Below are positions 14,253 through 14,391 of a stretch of DNA of 14,391 nt, in pieces (the stretch's first letter is position 1; each line of letters begins with the position of its first letter). A model generated the notes under the pieces. The model worked only from the letters and a program-made list of their open reading frames with translations. It ran no database searches and was not told the origin of the DNA. The DNA lies in NCBI GenBank assembly GCA_048976805.1, contig JBHGUR010000084.1, positions 1 to 14,391 of the forward strand, written 5' to 3'. The translations under genes and the position numbers were made by a program. The DNA comes from Ectobacillus sp048976805. GTDB taxonomy: Bacteria > Bacillota > Bacilli > Bacillales > Bacillaceae_G.

Positions 14253-14391
14253 GGCTGTGTTAAACGTTAGTGTTGATATATAACCCTTTTTTAGAGGGGG
14301 AGAGTGCTCCCAGCCGTGTGCAGTAACGGTCAGGGCCTAGTTTGGCCTCGTCCAAAGGAAAACCAGAGAGAACATGAGTGCTGGCTGCGAT
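14253..14391 (+). other. Unidentified GC-rich, strongly folded element cut by the window edge
   Basis: After the terminator the composition changes. GGCTGTGTTAAACG (14253-14266) resembles the terminal inverted repeat of some Bacillales insertion sequences, an impression from memory only. From 14298 there are consecutive hairpins: GGGAG 14298-14302 with CTCCC 14307-14311; CCGT 14314-14317 with ACGG 14326-14329; GGCC 14334-14337 with GGCC 14344-14347; TCC 14351-14353 with GGA 14357-14359. CAGCC 14311-14315 can also pair with GGCTG 14383-14387, competing for the last base of the first stem. This suggests a structured RNA or a mobile-element end. An ATG at 14374 starts an open frame of only six codons before the edge. 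I could not match it to a known riboswitch, tmRNA, RNase P RNA or group II intron 5' end. Confidence 0.35.

Noticed and set aside
14253..14391. 5' end of a group II intron
   Set aside because: No GUGYG-type 5' start followed by a recognisable domain I was found, and no reverse transcriptase is visible in the window. The idea is kept only as one option for the unexplained element.
1..14391. CRISPR arrays, tRNA or rRNA genes
   Set aside because: No regularly spaced identical repeats beyond the degenerate 754-885 units were seen, and I noticed no tRNA cloverleaf or rRNA-like sequence on either strand.

Overview
The window is a piece of a Bacillaceae-type (low- to mid-GC Firmicute) chromosome. 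The evidence is strong AAGGAGG-type ribosome binding sites, a CcpA/cre-like box, a YajQ/YitK protein of the 163-residue Bacillus length, and a maltodextrin cluster built like the Bacillus mdx locus. The amylase carries the LPDL signature that I associate with GH13 subfamily 45, known from Anoxybacillus, Geobacillus and Bacillus aquimaris relatives. I cannot name the species.

Layout. Positions 1-140 hold a densely folded segment that resembles the right end of an IS200/IS605-type element. yajQ (262-753, +) follows with its own promoter. Three degenerate tandem copies of a ~44-bp unit and a bidirectional terminator (898-927) separate it from the maltodextrin cluster. On the minus strand, in transcription order, are mdxE (binding lipoprotein), mdxF and mdxG (permeases), a secreted membrane-anchored alpha-amylase, malR (LacI family) and malP (GH65 maltose phosphorylase), spanning 9633 down to 934. 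Divergently, on the plus strand, lies a GH13_20 cyclomaltodextrinase/neopullulanase/maltogenic amylase (9998-11758). It converges on an AraC-family regulator (11815-12690, -). That regulator is divergent from a MATE exporter (12815-14167, +). After the MATE terminator, the last ~140 bases are a GC-rich, strongly folded, unidentified element cut by the window edge.

How it works together (inference from families). The amylase, held outside the membrane by a C-terminal helix, shortens starch or dextrins. MdxE captures the maltodextrins and MdxFG import them. The cytoplasmic GH13_20 enzyme trims cyclic and branched dextrins to maltose. MalP phosphorolyses maltose to glucose and beta-glucose-1-phosphate. 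MalR probably controls the system through TGCAAACG-type operators: two full copies 42 bp apart in the mdxE leader, a half-site exactly midway between them, and one copy before malP. The cre-like box over the malR start suggests catabolite repression. The ATPase of the transporter (MsmX/MalK type) and the beta-phosphoglucomutase that normally follows MalP are not in this window.

I did not find a clearly new system. The best candidates for a second look are the structured segment at the 3' edge, the IS-like structured end at the 5' edge, the phased operator array, and the intergenic hairpins that may partition expression inside the mdx operon.
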